The position numbers and the translations under genes are program-made. From Candidatus Rhodoferax bjergmarkensis (GTDB taxonomy: Bacteria > Pseudomonadota > Gammaproteobacteria > Burkholderiales > Burkholderiaceae_C): a stretch of DNA of 64,000 nucleotides. The notes under the pieces are model-generated. The model searched no databases and was not told the DNA's origin. It worked only from the letters and a program-made list of their open reading frames with translations. Every line of letters starts with the position of its first letter. Positions within the stretch are counted from its first letter, which is position 1. The stretch spans positions 186,001 through 250,000 of the forward strand of contig JADJFX010000008.1 of NCBI GenBank assembly GCA_016708345.1, given 5' to 3'. This document shows, piece by piece, positions 26,695 to 36,091 of this stretch.

Positions 26695-27804
26695 ATGACA
26701 AAACCAATTCGACGTATCGCCATTTGCACTGGCGGTGGTGATGCCCCTGGTCTTAATGCAGTAATCCGAGCGGTCGTTTCGGCAGCCGCCAATCGGGGTT
26801 GGGAGTGCTGGGGCATTCGCGACGGATTTACCGGTATTTTGCAGCCTCATCTCTATCCCAAGGGTGGTGTGGTGCAGCTGACGCGTGAACACGTGCGCGG
26901 CATTTCTCACTTGGGAGGCACCATCATTGGCACCACCAACAAAGGCAATCCCTTTCATTTCCCGGTCGTCCAGCCTGATGGTTCGGTGGTAGACACAGAC
27001 CGCTCCGATGAGCTTATTTCCTACTTTGTGCGGGCGGGTATTGATGCGCTGGTGTCGGTGGGTGGCGATGGATCGCTCACGATTGCCAATGAATTGCACC
27101 GCAAGGGTTTGCGCGTGGTGGGTGTGCCCAAGACCATTGACAACGACCTTGACAAAACTTTCACCACTTTCGGGTTTGACACTGCAGTCTCGTTTGCCAC
27201 CGAATGCATTGACCGCTTGCACAGCACCGCCCAAAGCCACCAGCGCGTGATGGTTGTTGAAGTGATGGGGCGCTATGCGGGCTGGATTGCATTGCACGCA
27301 GGTATTTCGGGTGGTGCGCATGCCATTCTCATCCCCGAAATTGCGTTCGACCTGGACAAGGTGGCGGCCAAGATTAAGGAACGCGATGCCGAAGGTCGCC
27401 TGTATTCGCTGGTGGTGGTGGCCGAAGGGGCCTTGCCACGAGAGGGGGAACGCGCCTTGGTGGCGGAGGCAGAAATCGGCCATGCTGAGCGATTGGGCGG
27501 AATTGGCGAGCAAATTGGTGCTGAACTCGCCCGTCGCACCGGCAAGGACACCCGTGTGGTGGTGTTGGGCCACTTGCTGCGCGGCGGCAGCCCTACCTCA
27601 TTTGACCGGCTGGCGGCCATGCGTTTTGGCACGGCTGCGGTTCGGGCGCTCGACGAGGGTCTGTCTGGCGTTATGGTCGCCTTGGCGTTCCCGAATGTGA
27701 ATTACGTTGGTCTGGAAGAAGTGGCAGGGCGCATGAAAGCGGTCCCCTTGGACTGTGACACCCTGCAAACCGGGCGCGACCTGGGGATTTGCTTCGGGGA
27801 TTAA
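26695..27804 (+). CDS. pfkA: 6-phosphofructokinase, group III (G/K site type)
   Basis: 369 residues; ATG preceded by GGAG at 7 bases. PFK motifs: CTGGGDAPGLNAVIR, SVGGDGSLTIANEL (residues 121-134), VPKTIDNDLDKTF (144-156), MGRYAGWIALHAG and LGHLLRGGSPTSFDR. The discriminating positions are Gly126 (as in ATP enzymes) and Lys146 (as in PPi enzymes), the mixed G/K combination found in actinobacterial ATP-PFKs. The phosphoryl donor is therefore best called unresolved, ATP more likely. It converges with pckG across a strong hairpin. Confidence 0.92.
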   Translation: MTKPIRRIAICTGGGDAPGLNAVIRAVVSAAANRGWECWGIRDGFTGILQPHLYPKGGVVQLTREHVRGISHLGGTIIGTTNKGNPFHFPVVQPDGSVVDTDRSDELISYFVRAGIDALVSVGGDGSLTIANELHRKGLRVVGVPKTIDNDLDKTFTTFGFDTAVSFATECIDRLHSTAQSHQRVMVVEVMGRYAGWIALHAGISGGAHAILIPEIAFDLDKVAAKIKERDAEGRLYSLVVVAEGALPREGERALVAEAEIGHAERLGGIGEQIGAELARRTGKDTRVVVLGHLLRGGSPTSFDRLAAMRFGTAAVRALDEGLSGVMVALAFPNVNYVGLEEVAGRMKAVPLDCDTLQTGRDLGICFGD

Positions 27805-27820
27805 ACAAACCCCGGGACGC

Positions 27821-27858
27821 ACAAGGGGCCAAGGGAGATGCTCCCCCTGGCCCCTTGT
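27821..27858. terminator. Hairpin between convergent pfk and pckG
   Basis: ACAAGGGGCCA pairs perfectly with TGGCCCCTTGT (11 bp), with AGGGAG/CTCCCC able to extend the stem inward. It lies between two converging stops and could serve both strands. There is no clear U-run, so intrinsic termination is likely but weak. Confidence 0.6.
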
Positions 27859-27877
27859 CACGTCAGACCAATGCAGG

Positions 27878-29749
27878 TCAGGCTGCCAGGCGTTTTTCGA
27901 TCAGGGCCTTGGTTTCTACCAACTCTTTGGGCAAGTGGTAGGCCAGTTGCTGGAACAACTCGTCGTGCAGCACCAGCTCTTGGGTCCAAGCGGCTTTGTC
28001 GATGCTGGTCACAGTGGTGAACTGTTCTGGCGTGAACTCCAGGCCGTTCCATGTGATCTCGTCATAGGTTGGGCTGATGCCGAACATATGCTCCGCTCCC
28101 TTGGCTTGGCCTTCGATGCGGTCAATCATCCACTTGAGCACGCGCATGTTGTCACCGTAGCCGGGCCAAACAAACTTGCCGTCGACTCCCTTGCGGAACC
28201 AGTTCACACAGTAGATCTTGGGCAGGGTGTGGCCGGTGTCTTCCAGCTTGTGCTCCATGTCCAGCCAATGCTGGAAGTAGTCGCTCATGTTGTAGCCGCA
28301 GAAGGGCAGCATGGCAAACGGGTCGCGGCGCACCACGCCTTGCTGGCCAAAAGCGGCTGCGGTGGTCTCGGAACCCATGGTGGCGGCCATGTACACGCCT
28401 TCCATCCAGGTGCGGGCTTCGGTCACCAGTGGCACGGTGGTGGAGCGACGGCCACCGAAGATAAAGGCGTCGATCGCAACGCCGTTCGCGTCGTCCCATT
28501 GCGCATCAAGTGCCGGGTTGTTGATGGCTGCCACGGTAAAGCGTGAATTGGGGTGGGCGGCTTTGGCACCGGTTTCTTTGGCAATGGCCGGTGTCCAATC
28601 TTTGCCCTGCCAGTCGATCAGGTGCTCGGGCACGGTGCCGGTGTCCTTTTCCATGCCTTCCCACCACACATCACCGTCGTCGGTCAGGGCTACGTTGGTG
28701 AAGATTACGTTTTTGTCCAAGCTGCGCATGCAGTTGGGGTTGGTATGCATGTTGGTGCCGGGTGCCACGCCAAAGTAACCCGCTTCGGGGTTGATGGCGT
28801 ACATCTTGCCGTCGGCATGGGGTTTGATCCAGGCGATGTCGTCACCGATAGTGGTGACTTTCCAGCCCGCAAAACCGGCTTCAGGCGGCACCAGCATCGA
28901 GAAGTTGGTCTTGCCGCAAGCGCTGGGGAAGGCACCGGCAATGTGGTACTTTTTGCCTTCGGGCGAGGTCACGCCCAAAATCAGCATGTGCTCAGCCAGC
29001 CAGCCTTGGTCGCGGCCCATGGTGGAGGCGATGCGCAGTGCCAGGCACTTTTTGCCCAAGAGAGCGTTGCCGCCGTAGCCGGAGCCGTAAGACCAGATTT
29101 CGCGCGTTTCGGGATAATGCACGATGTATTTGGTCTTGGGGTTGCAAGGCCAGCTGGTGCTGTCTTTTTCGCCGGCCGCCAAGGGTGCGCCCACGGTGTG
29201 CATACAAGGAACGAAATCGCCATCGGCACCCAGCACGTCGTACACGGCCTTGCCCATGCGGGTCATGATTTTTTGGTTGACGGCCACGTAGGCGCTGTCG
29301 GTCAGTTCGATGCCGATATGAGCGATGTGGCTGCCCAGCGGTCCCATGGAGAAGGGCACCACGTACATGGTGCGCCCTGCCATGCAGCCGTCAAACAGGG
29401 GCTGCAGCGTGGCGCGCATATCGGCCGGGGCCATCCAGTTGTTGGTGGGGCCTGCGTCTTCTTTCTTGGCGCTGCAAATATAGGTGCGGTCTTCCACGCG
29501 CGCCACGTCCGATGGGTCGGAGCAGGCCAGGAAGCTGTTGGGGCGTTTGGCAGGGTTGAGTTTTTTGAAAGTGCCGGCATCGACAAGCTGTTGGCACAGG
29601 CGGGCGTATTCTTCTTCGCTGCCGTCACACCAGTGAATGTTGGCAGGTTTGGTCAGGGCGGCCATGTCGGCAACCCATGCGATCAATTTCGCATGTTTGA
29701 CGTAGCTGGGTGTGTTCAGGTTCAGGCCTTGCATCACGGGTGAGTTCAT
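27878..29749 (-). CDS. pckG: Phosphoenolpyruvate carboxykinase (GTP)
   Basis: 623 residues, normal for the GTP form. Signatures: P-loop AFPSACGKTNFSML, ALRIASTMGRDQGWLAEHML, GGNALLGKKCLALRI and WVVPF-like region YVVPFSMGPLGSHIAHIG. Converts oxaloacetate to PEP in gluconeogenesis. ATG preceded by GGAG (GGAGCTTTTCAATG). Paired tail to tail with phosphofructokinase, an interesting adjacency of opposing flux genes but separately transcribed. Confidence 0.96.
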   Translation of the reverse strand: MNSPVMQGLNLNTPSYVKHAKLIAWVADMAALTKPANIHWCDGSEEEYARLCQQLVDAGTFKKLNPAKRPNSFLACSDPSDVARVEDRTYICSAKKEDAGPTNNWMAPADMRATLQPLFDGCMAGRTMYVVPFSMGPLGSHIAHIGIELTDSAYVAVNQKIMTRMGKAVYDVLGADGDFVPCMHTVGAPLAAGEKDSTSWPCNPKTKYIVHYPETREIWSYGSGYGGNALLGKKCLALRIASTMGRDQGWLAEHMLILGVTSPEGKKYHIAGAFPSACGKTNFSMLVPPEAGFAGWKVTTIGDDIAWIKPHADGKMYAINPEAGYFGVAPGTNMHTNPNCMRSLDKNVIFTNVALTDDGDVWWEGMEKDTGTVPEHLIDWQGKDWTPAIAKETGAKAAHPNSRFTVAAINNPALDAQWDDANGVAIDAFIFGGRRSTTVPLVTEARTWMEGVYMAATMGSETTAAAFGQQGVVRRDPFAMLPFCGYNMSDYFQHWLDMEHKLEDTGHTLPKIYCVNWFRKGVDGKFVWPGYGDNMRVLKWMIDRIEGQAKGAEHMFGISPTYDEITWNGLEFTPEQFTTVTSIDKAAWTQELVLHDELFQQLAYHLPKELVETKALIEKRLAA

Positions 29750-30143
29750 TGAAAAGCTCCAGAGTTAAAAAATCGTCTTTTTCAAACCAAACGGGTCAAA
29801 GACTTACCGGGCCTTTGAGACCATTTATTTTGAAAAATCGGTTTTTGTCAAAAAAGCTTGTTCAACAGAAACAGCTCATCTCACCGGTCTTCACTGCGTG
29901 CGATTCGGTCTGCCCTTGGGGGTGATGCTGTGTGGGCAACCCGTATCTCAGAGGGTTGCACACAAGGCTCGGCTGGCTGAATCATGCGCAGCCTACAATT
30001 TTATGAAGTTGACTGGCGAATGTCTGCCAGTTTTTCTGAAAAGTTATGCAAAAAACGCATTGCATTATGTGCATGCGCATTGCACCAAATTCGTGCAAAT
30101 CAAGCCGCCAGTTGAATGTGCCGGACTGGCTTACGTGGCAGAG
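29750..30143. other. Upstream region of pckG, no gene seen
   Basis: 394 bases with no credible coding frame. It must hold the pckG promoter on the minus strand. A direct repeat CGCATTGCA occurs at 30056-30064 and 30076-30084, 20 bases apart, and could be an operator pair; no regulator can be assigned. Confidence 0.4.
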
Positions 30144-30296
30144 TCAAGCCATGGAAACAGCAATGAATGCCAGCAAAAACATCAGCACTGCTCCCGCGAT
30201 GGGCAGCACCAAAGGCATGGCAGACACGACCGCTTCGACCGGGTCCACTTCGTGGGCTTGGCCCTGAGCTTTGGCTTGGGTTGAGGGTGTGGACAT
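30144..30296 (-). CDS. Small membrane protein of unknown function
   Basis: 50 residues from the ATG at 30296, preceded by AGAAGGAAA at a good distance. The N terminus is polar (MSTPSTQAKAQGQAHEVDP), followed by one hydrophobic helix (VLPIAGAVLMFLLAFIAVSM) that ends the protein, so it is probably a single-pass inner-membrane peptide. I do not recognise a family. It stands alone between pckG and the TerB-like gene. Confidence 0.65.
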   Translation of the reverse strand: MSTPSTQAKAQGQAHEVDPVEAVVSAMPLVLPIAGAVLMFLLAFIAVSMA

Positions 30297-30492
30297 AATA
30301 TTTCCTTCTGTTCTTGAATTCGCAACTGGGCGGATTCTATCCATCTGACATCATGCATGCATTGTTCCGGTTTTCCCTTGTCCTGGTTTTAGGGACTGCC
30401 TGCGGGACAAAGGTTTTGAAGTGATGGGCTGGAACGGATTCCCTTCATGGGTGTCTAATGCAGGTTCAATCCAACCCAGTATCCTCACCGCC

Positions 30493-30957
30493 ATGCTGCA
30501 CACCCTGAAAGACCTTTTCAACGCCATGACGGCTGCGGCGCACAGCCCCAAACCTGAAGCGCGCGAGCACGCAGTGCAACTTGCAACTTCGGTATTGCTG
30601 GTTGAAGTGATGCGGGCCGACCCTGAAATTCACCCCGCTGAGCGCACCATTTTGGCGACGGCGCTGCGGCACCAATTTGCCCTGACCGATCCTGAGCTGA
30701 ACCAATTGGTGGCCCAAGCTGAGCACACCGCCCAAAGCGCCTATGACTACCACCGATTTACCACCAGCATCAATGAGCACTTCAGCCATGCGCACAAAGT
30801 GAACATGATTGAAGCAATGTGGCAGGTTGCCTATGCCGACGGGCATCTGGATGCCCATGAAAATCACCTGATCAGCAAGATTGCCTCACTCTTGCATGTC
30901 ACGCATGGTGAGTACATCGGCGCAAAAATGCGGGCCAAAGAAGCCGCCCAACCCTGA
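30493..30957 (+). CDS. TerB-like (tellurite resistance TerB fold) protein
   Basis: 154 residues from the ATG at 30493. All-helical with the TerB/DjlA-N pattern of acidic positions: VLLVEVMRADPEIHPAERTI near the start and MIEAMWQVAYADGHLDAHEN in the second half. TerB-fold proteins bind divalent metal and are linked to stress or membrane scaffolding; single-domain forms have no fixed role. It precedes the Dsb-like lipoprotein by 83 bases on the same strand. Confidence 0.8.
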   Translation: MLHTLKDLFNAMTAAAHSPKPEAREHAVQLATSVLLVEVMRADPEIHPAERTILATALRHQFALTDPELNQLVAQAEHTAQSAYDYHRFTTSINEHFSHAHKVNMIEAMWQVAYADGHLDAHENHLISKIASLLHVTHGEYIGAKMRAKEAAQP

Positions 30958-31040
30958 GCAAACATCTCGTTAAGGGTGCCATGCACGGCACCAAGCATTT
31001 CGCTACCATCTCACCCTTTAAGCCCGCCAAGGAATTCCCT

Positions 31041-31622
31041 GTGAAACGCATGCAACTGGTCTTGATCCTCGCAACTGCACTGGCTGTGGCCTTGGGGGGC
31101 TGCTCCCGGCAAAACACCACCGACCAGCCCAAAGCGGCCAAGCCGGCGCAGCCCTATGAGGCGGTCGCAGCCCAGGGCAAAGGTTTCACCGTCGGTGCCA
31201 TGATGAGTGCCAACACGGTGTATGTGATGTTTGATCCCCAATGCCCCCATTGCGGCCACCTGTGGCAGGCATCGCTGCCCCTGCACAAAAAGGTCAAATT
31301 CGTGTGGATTCCGATTTCGATCATGGGTGGCAAAAGCGTGCCTCAGGGCGCGGCCCTGCTGGCCGCCGCCAACCCGACCGAGCTGATGAGCGAGCATGAA
31401 GCATCTGTGTTGGCCAACACCGGCGGTATTTCTGCCTCGGCCAGTATTTCTGCCGAGATGGAGCAGGCCATCAAGAACAACACCGAGCTTTTCAACAGCC
31501 TGGGCGTGGAGTCGGTGCCCTACATCTTGGCCCGCAACTTGCGAACCGGCCAGATCGTCACCAACAATGGTGCCTTGAGCACCCCGGCATTGGCTGAATT
31601 TTTGGGCGTTGACCAGCCCTGA
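31041..31622 (+). CDS. Periplasmic thiol:disulfide (DsbG-like) lipoprotein
   Basis: 193 residues from GTG at 31041, preceded by AAGGAATTCCCT. A lipoprotein signal MKRMQLVLILATALAVALGG with lipobox Cys follows directly. Mature part: thioredoxin-like with active site FDPQCPHCGHLWQ and a cis-Pro loop VESVPYILARN. Related to DsbC/DsbG thioredoxin domains but without the dimerisation domain. Predicted to be anchored to a periplasmic membrane face and to reduce or isomerise disulfides. It converges with the SNF2 gene 10 bases away. Confidence 0.85.
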   Translation: MKRMQLVLILATALAVALGGCSRQNTTDQPKAAKPAQPYEAVAAQGKGFTVGAMMSANTVYVMFDPQCPHCGHLWQASLPLHKKVKFVWIPISIMGGKSVPQGAALLAAANPTELMSEHEASVLANTGGISASASISAEMEQAIKNNTELFNSLGVESVPYILARNLRTGQIVTNNGALSTPALAEFLGVDQP

Positions 31623-31632
31623 ACCGAACTGA

Positions 31633-34600
31633 TCAAGCCGACAGCGGTTTGAGCAGTTCCGCCAGATCACCTTCGGTAAACAGTGGCTGCTTGCGACCGG
31701 TGGAGCCGCTGTACATGGTGTCAGCCAGCGCGGCTTTGCGTTCTTGCAGGGCCAGAATGCGCTCTTCAATGGTGCCTTGGGCCACCAGCTTGTAGACAAA
31801 CACCGATTGTGTCTGGCCGATGCGGTGGGCGCGGTCGGTGGCCTGGTTTTCGGCCGCCGGGTTCCACCACGGGTCGTAGTGGATGACGGTGTCGGCCTGC
31901 GGCAGGTTCAGGCCAACGCCGCCCGCTTTGAGGCTGATGAGAAACAGCGGCACTTGCCCGCTGGTGAATTGCTCAATCAGCGCCTCGCGGTTCTGGCTTT
32001 GGCCGGTGAGTTTGACCCAGCTGATGTTGCGCTTTTTCAGTTCGTCTTCAATCAACGCCAGCATGGTGGTGAACTGCGAGAACAACAAAATGCGCCGCCC
32101 CTCGCTCAGCATCTCGGGCAGCAGCTCCATCAGTTGCTCCAGCTTGGCCGAGGTTTTGACCTTTTGCGCCGCCGGCAGTTTGAGCAGGTGCGGGTCACAG
32201 CACACTTGGCGCAGCTTCAGGAGCGCGTCCAAAATGGTGATCTGCGATTTGGCCAGCCCCTTGCTGCTGAGCGCCTCGCGCACGGTTTTTTCCATGCCCA
32301 GCCGAATGGTTTCGTACAAATCGGCCTGCTTGCCCGCCAGCTCCACGCGCATCACGGTTTCCACCTTGGGCGGCAGCTCGCCAGCCACCAGCGCCTTGGT
32401 GCGGCGCAGCATGAACGGGGTGATGCGCGCGCGCAGCTGCGTCATGCGTTCGGGGTTGCCCTGTTTTTCGATCGGGTTGCGAAACAGCTCGGTAAAGCGT
32501 TTTTGGCTGCTTAGAAAACCGGGCATCAAAAAGTGAAACAAGCTCCAGATTTCACCCAAATGGTTTTCCATCGGCGTGCCCGACAGGCACAAGCGGTGGC
32601 GTGTTTGCAGCTCGCCCACCACCTGCGCGGCGTGGGTGTTGGCGTTTTTGATGTTTTGTGCCTCGTCCAGCACCACCAGGTGCCACTTGGCGTCGAGCCA
32701 GCGCTCGCGGTCGCGCTTGAGCAGCGAGTAGGGCGCGATGATGATGTCCTGCTGGGCAATGGTGTCGGCCACCTCGTGGCGGTCTTTGCCGTGCAGCACC
32801 AGCGTGCGCAGCTGCGGGCAAAAACGCTCGGCCTCGCGCTTCCAGTTTCCCATCAGGCTCACCGGTGCAATGATGAGTGCCGGATGGGTGAGCCGACCGC
32901 CCTCCTTTTCGACCTGGATGTGGGCCAGCGTTTGCAGGGTTTTGCCCAGCCCCATGTCGTCGGCCAGAATGCCGGCCAGCCCATGGGTGCGCAAGAACTG
33001 CAGCCAGTTCAGGCCCTGCTGCTGGTAGGGGCGCAAACTGGCCTGCAGGCTGGCGGGCACCGGCACCTCGGGCATCTCTGCGCGGCCACTAAGTTGTTGC
33101 ACCATGGTGCGCAGCTCTTGCGCACCTTCCCAGATCACGCCTTCGCCCAGCGCGGCGGTGGTGCGCATGGCATCGAGTCGTGAGAGTTTGAGGCTGTCAC
33201 CTGAAAAATCGTGGCTGCGGTCGCCCACCAGCTCCAGCAGAGCGGCCATCCAGGGTTTGAGGCCGTCGGTGGGCAGGCGCACAAAGCCTTGGCCGCCGGG
33301 CGCTTTCAGGTAGATGAAAGGCGGCAGTTCGGGCAGGCCGGTCACTGGGTCCAGCGCGCTGGCGCTGGCCTGCGCAATCAGCTCGGGCAGCCAGGGCAGG
33401 ATGTTGTGGCGCTGGCCGTTGATCTCCATGCCCAGCGACAGGTCAAACCAGGGCGAAGTGGTGACTTCCTGGCCGTCTTCGTCCAAAGCGTCGCCCTCAC
33501 CGCCCTGCGGCTCCAGCGCGACGTTCAGGGCGTCGGCCCGCAGCACCCAGCTGTTCAGGGCTTCTTCCGTGCTGACCTCAAAACCGGCTTCGCGCAGCGT
33601 GGAAAAGCCCTCGTCGGCCCACTGCAGCCAGCGCTGCTGGGATTGACCGGGGGGAATGCCAAAAAAGCCCTTGTCGGCCGAACGCAGGCCCAGCTCGGAC
33701 AGGCGCAGCGTAGCCTCCAGCTCGGCGTCCAGGTCGCGCTTTAGCAAAAACTTTTCCGATCCGCGTTGCACCAGCACGCTGGAGCCCTGGCCGGTCCACC
33801 AGCCGCGGTGGCCACCATAGTCAAAGCGCAACTGGGCTTGCAGCAGGCCTTTGAGCGCAGCGTCTTGGGCGGGTACCGGGGCAATGTGCAGGCAGGCAGT
33901 GGGCACCAGATCGGTCAAGGTGGTGAGCGATTGCAGAACCGGGGGCGGGGGCAGTTGGCCCAAGCTTTGCAGCAAGGGCAGCTGGTGTTTTTCCAGCGCC
34001 GCCGGTTTGAGTGGGGGGGCTTGGAGCAGCACTTCCAGCTTTTCCGCGTTCAGGCCATCACTTTGCACCGGGCCGACCAGGCCATGCACCAGATCCAGGT
34101 ACAAGGGTGGCGAGTTCAGGCACAGCTTGGTGCCGGGCTCGGCCAAATCGGCGCGCAAGGCCCAGCTAGGCTCGCCGCCCTGCGTGGTGGTGACCTCGTG
34201 CCATTGCCACTGCAGCGGCTGGGGTGGCCCCCAGCGCAACACGGGCCCGGGCGTTCCGTCGGCAGCGGCCATGAACAGCCGCCCGGTGCTGGCCGCCTGC
34301 TCCAGTGCGAGCAGGCCCACGCGCCCCATCGGTTGACCGCTGGTCTCGTTGCTGACGCTGTAGCTGTAACGGTAGCGGTGCGGATCTGGCAGGGCGTTGA
34401 CCAGTTGCAGCACTTCACGGTCGAGTGCGGTGGCACGGTCGTAGATCGGCAGGCCCGCATAGGGCAGGCCGCGCAGGCCTTTGGGTTTGGCCCAGTCGCC
34501 GTTTTGCTTGATGTAGGACTGCACCACCTCCATGCGCAGCGTGGGCTTGGCAGTGTTGGCACCTTCCAGGTGGATGAAGTACAGAAACACCTCGTCTTTG

Positions 34601-35157
34601 GGGGGGCTCTTGCGTCGCACCAAGCTGGGCAGATAGTCGTCCTCCTCATCGATGGCCACCTCGGGCTGGCCAGCGCGGTCAATCGCCTGCAACCAGCGCA
34701 GCAGCTGGTTTTCTGCCTCCATGCGGGCCTGCTCCTGCTTTTGGGCCAGAGCGGCCAGCCGCTCAGCTTCCACCTGCTCGGGGCTGGGGCGGTAGCTGGC
34801 CCGGGGCATTGCCGGATTGTTGCCCAGCAGTCGCAGGCCCTGGTAGGCGGCTTTGAGCGTCAGGGCCACGCCGTGTTTGCAGTCAATGCTGACGGGGCAT
34901 TCGCAGTCGCAGCCCCAGCTCGTGATGCGACCGCTGGCCGAGATCGACAACTCGACCGACACCTCGTAGGGCGCGCGGCGGCTGCCTTGCACCTCGCCCA
35001 GCAGCTGCCAGTGGCCGTTCATCACTTCAATGTCCAAGCTCAGTACCTGCTGGCTGCGGTACAGCATCAGCCCGCGCGCCCAAGCGCCAGGGTCCGTTCG
35101 GGTTGCCAGTGATTGGGGGTCAAACCAGAGTCCGCTTTGAAGGGTATTTTTAAGCAT
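31633..35157 (-). CDS. SNF2-family DEAD/DEAH helicase with SWIM zinc finger
   Basis: 1174 residues. N-terminal SWIM finger (WGCDCECPVSIDCKHGVAL, near 78-96), a long middle region, then a Swi2/Snf2 ATPase: Walker A ILADDMGLGKTLQTLAH near 732, DEAQ box VVLDEAQNIKNANTH near 830, and the C-terminal RecA domain with LLFSQFTTMLALIEDEL, SLKAGGVGLNLPQAD and DRAHRIGQTQSVFVYK. This is the RapA/HepA-like bacterial SNF2 class acting on DNA or RNA polymerase complexes; the specific role is unknown. The start codon directly abuts a dispersed repeat that supplies the upstream AAAAGG. Confidence 0.93.
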   Translation of the reverse strand: MLKNTLQSGLWFDPQSLATRTDPGAWARGLMLYRSQQVLSLDIEVMNGHWQLLGEVQGSRRAPYEVSVELSISASGRITSWGCDCECPVSIDCKHGVALTLKAAYQGLRLLGNNPAMPRASYRPSPEQVEAERLAALAQKQEQARMEAENQLLRWLQAIDRAGQPEVAIDEEDDYLPSLVRRKSPPKDEVFLYFIHLEGANTAKPTLRMEVVQSYIKQNGDWAKPKGLRGLPYAGLPIYDRATALDREVLQLVNALPDPHRYRYSYSVSNETSGQPMGRVGLLALEQAASTGRLFMAAADGTPGPVLRWGPPQPLQWQWHEVTTTQGGEPSWALRADLAEPGTKLCLNSPPLYLDLVHGLVGPVQSDGLNAEKLEVLLQAPPLKPAALEKHQLPLLQSLGQLPPPPVLQSLTTLTDLVPTACLHIAPVPAQDAALKGLLQAQLRFDYGGHRGWWTGQGSSVLVQRGSEKFLLKRDLDAELEATLRLSELGLRSADKGFFGIPPGQSQQRWLQWADEGFSTLREAGFEVSTEEALNSWVLRADALNVALEPQGGEGDALDEDGQEVTTSPWFDLSLGMEINGQRHNILPWLPELIAQASASALDPVTGLPELPPFIYLKAPGGQGFVRLPTDGLKPWMAALLELVGDRSHDFSGDSLKLSRLDAMRTTAALGEGVIWEGAQELRTMVQQLSGRAEMPEVPVPASLQASLRPYQQQGLNWLQFLRTHGLAGILADDMGLGKTLQTLAHIQVEKEGGRLTHPALIIAPVSLMGNWKREAERFCPQLRTLVLHGKDRHEVADTIAQQDIIIAPYSLLKRDRERWLDAKWHLVVLDEAQNIKNANTHAAQVVGELQTRHRLCLSGTPMENHLGEIWSLFHFLMPGFLSSQKRFTELFRNPIEKQGNPERMTQLRARITPFMLRRTKALVAGELPPKVETVMRVELAGKQADLYETIRLGMEKTVREALSSKGLAKSQITILDALLKLRQVCCDPHLLKLPAAQKVKTSAKLEQLMELLPEMLSEGRRILLFSQFTTMLALIEDELKKRNISWVKLTGQSQNREALIEQFTSGQVPLFLISLKAGGVGLNLPQADTVIHYDPWWNPAAENQATDRAHRIGQTQSVFVYKLVAQGTIEERILALQERKAALADTMYSGSTGRKQPLFTEGDLAELLKPLSA

Positions 35158-35158
35158 T

Positions 35159-35220
35159 AAATTGGCCTTTTGCGCACGTTATATAAGCGCGAGCAGCTAT
35201 TAAATTAGGAGTAAATTGAT
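35159..35220 (-). repeat. Dispersed ~60-bp repeat at the SNF2 gene start
   Basis: Minus-strand reading: ATTTACTCCTAATTTAATAG, then CTGCTCGCGCTTATATAACG and TGCGCAAAAGGCCAATTT. The best-preserved copy in the window and the one I used as reference. It ends 1 base before the SNF2 start codon. Confidence 0.75.
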
Positions 35221-35244
35221 GCCAGATTGATTCCGTGGGGGCGG

Positions 35245-36081
35245 TCAAAACCGCTCGTGGGGCAGCAAATAGCGCCACTGGCCGATGGGCAGCGCGCTCA
35301 GCAACACCCGACCAATGCGAATGCGCTTCATGCTCAAAATCTGCCAGCCCACACGCTCACACAGGTAGGCTATCAAACCCGGATGCGAGCCCTTCACGGC
35401 AAAGCGAAGTTTGCTTTTGTCCTGTGCCGTGCTGTTCACACTGACCTTGACGCGCGGCAAGGGGTGACCGTCAGCACTCAGACCCTGGTTGAGCCGATGC
35501 AGTTGTTCAGGCGCGGCTTCGCCCTTGATCTCGACGATCACTTCATGCTCCATCACCCCTGCGTCTTCAATCAGCTTGCGCGCCACCCGCCAATCCTGGG
35601 TGAACACCATCAGGCCGCCCGCACCATTTTCCAGTGGCACCGGGGCGGCTAAATCGGCAAAGTGGCGCTTCAGGCTACGAATGCCCGAGGGGTCGTCGGC
35701 CACCCGGTTGGCGGGCGTGAGCAACTGGCGTGCCGAGCGTGGCTTCTTGGGGGCGCGTGACCGGGGGTGGCGGACTGGACGTGCAGCGGGCTCATCTTCT
35801 TCGTCATCGTCATCTTCGCTGCCATCGTCGTAGCCGGGCGGCTTGTGCATCAGCAGCGTGACTTGGGTGACGGCCATCAGGCTGGCGTTTTTGTCCAGCT
35901 CTACTTTTTGATCAAGCACCCGGAACTGCGGCTCTTCCACCACCAAGCCGTTCACCCGCACCCAGCCGCCCTCTATATATTGTTCGGCTTCGCGACGTGA
36001 GCAGGGCACCATCTGGGCCACGCGTTTGGCCAGGCGCTCGTCGGCGCGGGTTGGGGGCGGTGGGGATTGGGGGGCATGCAT
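35245..36081 (-). CDS. RsuA/RluF-type pseudouridine synthase with altered catalytic motif
   Basis: 278 residues. N-terminal S4 RNA-binding domain (ERLAKRVAQMVPCSRREAEQ to about 75), an acidic-then-basic linker (about 84-118), then a PSI synthase domain. The catalytic motif, normally RLD followed by T-x-GL, reads VPLENGAGGLMVFTQD at 148-163, so the catalytic Asp position holds Glu151. The rest of the domain is conserved (HEVIVEIKGEA, FAVKGSHPGLI, LSMKRIRIGRVLLSALPIGQWR). Either a divergent active enzyme or an RNA-binding relic; it is intact and open, which argues for some function. Confidence 0.85.
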   Translation of the reverse strand: MHAPQSPPPPTRADERLAKRVAQMVPCSRREAEQYIEGGWVRVNGLVVEEPQFRVLDQKVELDKNASLMAVTQVTLLMHKPPGYDDGSEDDDDEEDEPAARPVRHPRSRAPKKPRSARQLLTPANRVADDPSGIRSLKRHFADLAAPVPLENGAGGLMVFTQDWRVARKLIEDAGVMEHEVIVEIKGEAAPEQLHRLNQGLSADGHPLPRVKVSVNSTAQDKSKLRFAVKGSHPGLIAYLCERVGWQILSMKRIRIGRVLLSALPIGQWRYLLPHERF

Positions 36082-36091
36082 TGCCGGGATG

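Noticed and set aside
28553..29743. 396-codon plus-strand frame opposite pckG
   Set aside because: Shadow of GTP-PEPCK, whose motifs are all on the minus strand.
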